Source: Candidatus Kaiserbacteria bacterium (GTDB lineage Bacteria > Patescibacteriota > Minisyncoccia > Phycocordibacterales > UBA2100). Taken from it: 17,425 nucleotides of DNA. This document shows, in pieces, positions 15,116 to 17,425 of the stretch. The position numbers and the translations under genes were made by a program. The stretch lies in the NCBI GenBank assembly GCA_019247335.1, contig JAFAPB010000057.1:1-17425 (forward strand). The letters are read 5' to 3'. Position 1 is the stretch's first letter. Every line of letters begins with the position of its first letter. The notes beneath the pieces were generated by a model. That model had not been told where the DNA came from and made no database searches. It was given only the letters and a program-made list of their open reading frames with translations.

Positions 15116-16318
15116 TTACGAGGCGTACGTCATGCGGCCCCACTGGAAGCCGCCCGGCTCGCCGCCCTTTGACAGCATCCATTGCTGCAGTTGGACGCGC
15201 CGCTCCCGGAAGACGGCCGCGCACGAGGCGAGGTAGTGCTCCCACATGCGCCGGAACCGCTCGTCGTACTTGCCGCTTTCGAGCAGCTGCTGCCAGCCCG
15301 CACGGAAGTTCTCCCGCCACGCGATCGTCGTCTTGTAGTAGTCGTAGCCGAAGTTCTCCATGTGCTCGATCACGAAGTAGGTGCGCGCCGCTTCCGTGAT
15401 CTGCCCTTCGGTCGGGAGCACACCGCCCGGGAAGATGTAATACCACAGGAACGGATCCGGTCCGTGTCCGCTCCCGACGATCGTATGCAGGAGGAATTTG
15501 CCGCCTCGCTTGAGGACAAGCCAGGCGATGCGCATGTATTCCTCGTAGTTGTCAGGTCCCACATGTTCGAACATCCCGACCGAGAAGATGCGGTCAAAAT
15601 GCTCGTCCGGATAGCGTTCGGGGATTTTGCGGTAGTCCTCAAGCAGCACGGTCAGCTTCCCTGCTTCGATCAGCTTCGCGTACTTCTCGCGCACGTAGTC
15701 GTGCTGCTCTTTCGAGATCGTGACCATGACGACCTCGACGCCGAAGTTCTCGATCGCGTACGCAGCGAGGCCGCCCCAGCCGCCGCCGATCTCAAGGACC
15801 CGCATGCCGGCCTTAAGGCCTGATTTTTTGCAGATGTGCCGGTACTTCGCGAACTGCGCGTCGTCGAGGTTATGCGCTCCGGGCCAGTAGCCGCAGCTGT
15901 ACGCCATCGAGGCGCCCAGCATGATGCGATAGAGCGTGTTGCCCACGTTGTAGTGGTGTGCGACGCGCTGCGCGCGGACGATGTCCTGCTGGTTGGTCGT
16001 CTTGAGCTTCAGCCAGATCATGGCGTCAGGCAGCGTATGCGGGAGCGTGAAGACCCACTTCCAGCGCGGCGATTTGCGGAGCTTCGCCTGCTTGCGCTTC
16101 AGCGAAGCATTGATCATGCGCGCGAGCATCTCGACGAGGTCGTCACATTCGAAATCACCGTCCATGTACGCGCGACCGAGGCCGAGCGAATGGAGTAGCG
16201 CGACGCGACGATAGAACCTGCCTTCGCGTCCCGGCGTAAGCCGCATGTCCCAAGGACTCCGCCCGCCGATCGTAATGCCGGCTGCGGCGAAATGTTGGGT
16301 AACGAGATGTTTGAACAT
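15116..16318 (-). CDS. cfa: Cyclopropane-fatty-acyl-phospholipid synthase
   Basis: A protein of 400 aa; the E. coli enzyme is 382 aa. It transfers a methylene group from S-adenosylmethionine to double bases of unsaturated acyl chains already in membrane phospholipids. Visible motifs are HHYNVGN (121-127), YSCGYW (Cys142), the SAM-binding VLEIGGGWGG (174-183), MFEHVG (Glu251), LLHTIVG (His278, Ile280), YYIFPGG (293-299) and FGYDYYKT (Tyr327). The residues aligned with the E. coli bicarbonate site (Cys, Glu, His, Ile, Tyr) are all present, so the enzyme looks intact. ATG 16318 is preceded by AAGGAGGAAGAG, a strong Shine-Dalgarno that is unusual in this window. It is monocistronic, with a TTGACA upstream and its own terminator. 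Confidence 0.95.
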   Translation of the reverse strand: MFKHLVTQHFAAAGITIGGRSPWDMRLTPGREGRFYRRVALLHSLGLGRAYMDGDFECDDLVEMLARMINASLKRKQAKLRKSPRWKWVFTLPHTLPDAMIWLKLKTTNQQDIVRAQRVAHHYNVGNTLYRIMLGASMAYSCGYWPGAHNLDDAQFAKYRHICKKSGLKAGMRVLEIGGGWGGLAAYAIENFGVEVVMVTISKEQHDYVREKYAKLIEAGKLTVLLEDYRKIPERYPDEHFDRIFSVGMFEHVGPDNYEEYMRIAWLVLKRGGKFLLHTIVGSGHGPDPFLWYYIFPGGVLPTEGQITEAARTYFVIEHMENFGYDYYKTTIAWRENFRAGWQQLLESGKYDERFRRMWEHYLASCAAVFRERRVQLQQWMLSKGGEPGGFQWGRMTYAS

Positions 16319-16319
16319 C

Positions 16320-16396
16320 TCTTCCTCCTTGCGCCACAGGCGCCGTTTGAGCTGTTTTTACTGCAAAAAAGCTACACGAATATGCGCCTCTGTCAA
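16320..16396 (-). promoter_or_regulatory. Promoter and Shine-Dalgarno of cfa
   Basis: A consensus -35 TTGACA (complement 16391-16396) lies in the short gap after the upstream gene. With a 16-base spacer the -10 would be TAGCTT, a poor match, so the exact start is uncertain. AAGGAGGA lies just before ATG 16318. Confidence 0.5.
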
Positions 16397-16407
16397 CCTC
16401 CGCGGCG

Positions 16408-16746
16408 CTACTGGATCGTTCGCAAATGCGCCTTCGCGAGCGCGTAGACAAATGCGCTGCGCTCGCGCTTGTCATCGGGAATGACGTCGAAGACGCGCGG
16501 CCATCGTCCGAGTTCTTTGATGAACTTCTCTATCCGCTCGTCTTGCTCCAGCCCTTCCCGTGCCTCAACGACACCTTTGGCATGCTTGGTAAGCGTTTGG
16601 GTGAAGAGAAGGTCGTCGGAAGGGACCAAATCTTCCGCTTCGTGCGCGTAATCCATCGAAAGATCCGCGATGGACTGCTTTTGCCGCTCTCGTTCCTGCT
16701 TGCGCTGCATCGCCCGCTCGGGGGTGCCTCTAAAATTCATTTCCAT
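16408..16746 (-). CDS. Small charged hypothetical protein
   Basis: A protein of 112 aa that I do not recognise. It is hydrophilic and probably mostly helical, with a basic N-terminal third (RAMQRKQERERQKQS), an acidic middle (HEAEDLVPSDD) and a C-terminal segment RWPRVFDVIPDDKRERSAFVY. No signal peptide, membrane segment or cysteine is present. The coding call rests on clean length, tight spacing 15 bases behind csaA, and a promoter-like TAATAT directly before ATG. A second ATG lies two codons in (MEM). No Shine-Dalgarno is seen. Confidence 0.65.
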   Translation of the reverse strand: MEMNFRGTPERAMQRKQERERQKQSIADLSMDYAHEAEDLVPSDDLLFTQTLTKHAKGVVEAREGLEQDERIEKFIKELGRWPRVFDVIPDDKRERSAFVYALAKAHLRTIQ

Positions 16747-16753
16747 ACCAGTG

Positions 16754-16759
16754 ATATTA
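16754..16759 (-). promoter_or_regulatory. -10-like box of the hypothetical gene, predicted leaderless
   Basis: TAATAT on the minus strand ends seven bases before ATG 16746, placing transcription start about one base before ATG. It lies in the 15-base gap after csaA. No -35 is obvious, and part of that region is csaA coding sequence. Confidence 0.4.
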
Positions 16760-16761
16760 CA

Positions 16762-17091
16762 CTAGCCGAGCTTAGCGCCAAGCGGCGCATCTTTGTCGGG
16801 CACTGCAAGTACCACCGCGCCGTCTTCACGGTAGAAGCCGGTCGTGAGCACTTCTGAAGTGAAGGGGCCGATCTGCCGAGCCAGGAAATTCGTTACACAG
16901 ACGACCAGCTTCCCTGTCAGCTGCTCTTTCGTATAGAGATCGGTAATGCGCGCGCTCGAATTCTTAATTCCGAACTCGCCGAAGTCGATCCGCAATTTAT
17001 ACGCCGGCTTTTTTGCTTCGGGAAAATCCTGTACGTCTATTATCTTGCCTACTCGTATATCTATCTTTTCGAAATCTTCTATGGTTGCCAT
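16762..17091 (-). CDS. csaA: CsaA-like tRNA-binding domain protein
   Basis: A protein of 109 aa, essentially one tRNA-binding OB-fold domain as in CsaA and the C-terminus of MetG. Diagnostic stretches are FEKIDIRVGKIIDVQDFPEA, KPAYKLRIDFGEFGIKNSSA, RQIGPFTSEVLTTGF and the ending VPDKDAPLGAKLG. CsaA has been described as a homodimeric chaperone-like protein with tRNA-binding ability; the role here is not deducible. ATG 17091 has no Shine-Dalgarno but TAAAAT six bases upstream. It is followed 15 bases later by the hypothetical gene, probably partly cotranscribed. Confidence 0.93.
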   Translation of the reverse strand: MATIEDFEKIDIRVGKIIDVQDFPEAKKPAYKLRIDFGEFGIKNSSARITDLYTKEQLTGKLVVCVTNFLARQIGPFTSEVLTTGFYREDGAVVLAVPDKDAPLGAKLG

Positions 17092-17097
17092 ACATTT

Positions 17098-17103
17098 ATT
17101 TTA
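17098..17103 (-). promoter_or_regulatory. -10 box of csaA, predicted leaderless
   Basis: TAAAAT on the minus strand (five of six matches) ends six bases before ATG 17091, putting transcription start on the A of ATG. It lies just after the upstream terminator hairpin. Confidence 0.5.
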
Positions 17104-17104
17104 G

Positions 17105-17142
17105 CAATAAGGGGGCGGGGCGGCGGCACAACGCCGCCCCGC
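17105..17142 (-). terminator. Terminator hairpin of the amino-acid kinase gene
   Basis: Perfect 11-base GC-only arms (17115-17125 and 17132-17142) surround a 6-base loop, one base after the TGA stop. On the minus strand it is followed by CCCCTTATTG, so the T-run is weak, but the position fits an intrinsic terminator. Confidence 0.65.
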
Positions 17143-17143
17143 T

Positions 17144-17425
17144 TCATAGAACCGTCTCGACGAGTGCATTTCTCACCGTGCCATCGACGATGGTGAGCGG
17201 AATACCAGCCTTCGCCGCAAGCGTTTTCGCATGCTCTTTGGCACCAGCGCCGCCCACACTATAGGGCGATCCGCGTGCGGTCGTGAGGATGACCACCTGC
17301 GCTGCACGAATGAGCGTCGCGATTTTTATCGCCAGCACGTCATTGTTGATCATCGCCGATGTCGCGTCGTTGCCGTTGAGAACCGGCACGTGAGCCCACC
17401 GATTGAGGCATGATTCGATGCCTTT
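17144..17425 (-). CDS. Amino-acid kinase family protein, glutamate 5-kinase-like (N-terminus beyond window)
   Basis: The frame is open to the window edge, so only the last 93 residues are seen and the GTG at 17389 need not be the start. The order of motifs follows glutamate 5-kinase: VPVLNGNDATS (like PIINENDTV), INNDVLAIKIATLIRAAQVV (like GDNDTLSALVA), ILTTARG (like LLTDVDG), then GGAGAKEHAKTLAAKAGIP (like GTGGMxTKLxAAxxAxxxGI). The stretch between the last two motifs is much shorter than in ProB, and the protein ends right after VRNALVETVL, without the C-terminal PUA domain. A kinase acting on glutamate in proline synthesis is possible, but another amino-acid-kinase substrate is not excluded. 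Confidence 0.7.
   Translation of the reverse strand, partial: KGIESCLNRWAHVPVLNGNDATSAMINNDVLAIKIATLIRAAQVVILTTARGSPYSVGGAGAKEHAKTLAAKAGIPLTIVDGTVRNALVETVL

Noticed and set aside
15182..15823. Open frame on the plus strand opposite cfa
   Set aside because: It is antisense to intact cfa with all catalytic motifs; composition is typical of a shadow frame.
1..17425. CRISPR array, insertion sequence or transposase
   Set aside because: No regularly spaced direct repeats and no transposase or inverted terminal repeats were seen on either strand.

Overview
The window is a GC-rich (roughly 55-60 % by eye), densely packed bacterial segment using the standard code; TGA is a genuine stop in several genes. 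I think it comes from a Candidate Phyla Radiation bacterium (Patescibacteria, probably a Parcubacteria lineage). The reasons are the giant Pro/Gln/Gly-rich secreted protein ending in a six-cysteine module and Ig-like modules, Shine-Dalgarno motifs missing from most starts, and the small export operons. This lineage call is an inference and was not tested by any search.

Layout. Bases 1-6270 (+) are the 3' part of a giant exported protein. It carries an amidase_2/PGRP-like domain and a lysozyme-like transglycosylase domain inside long disordered stretches. Its stop codon overlaps that of a convergent YjdF/DUF2238 membrane protein (6267-6899, -). Next, all on the minus strand, come an ABC-2 exporter (ATPase then permease, 8807-6966) and a three-gene export operon (HlyD-type adaptor, short hairpin-less adaptor, 14-TM DHA2-type MFS, 12448-8904). 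A tRNA-Glu(TTC) lies just upstream of that operon.

Bases 12587-12742 hold two interleaved back-to-back promoters, one for tRNA-Glu (-) and one for tRNA-Ser(CGA) (+). Three perfect or near-perfect hairpins follow before tRNA-Ser. Behind tRNA-Ser sit an AT-rich winged-helix-like gene (-) and a divergent heme-oxygenase-like diiron oxidase gene (+) with its own terminator. Then come a single-domain EamA transporter (+), a cyclopropane-fatty-acid synthase (-), a small charged hypothetical protein (-), a CsaA-like tRNA-binding protein (-) and the C-terminal part of an amino-acid kinase resembling glutamate 5-kinase (-), cut by the window end.

How it fits together. The window is mainly cell-surface biology: peptidoglycan cleavage outside the cell, two or three export pumps, and membrane-lipid modification. 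Two patterns cut across the genes. Four genes (ABC ATPase, EamA, the 112-aa hypothetical, csaA) have a TATAAT-like hexamer ending 6-8 bases before ATG and no Shine-Dalgarno, as expected for leaderless mRNAs. The three genes with a clear Shine-Dalgarno (winged-helix, diiron oxidase, cfa) are also those that look most like acquired genes.
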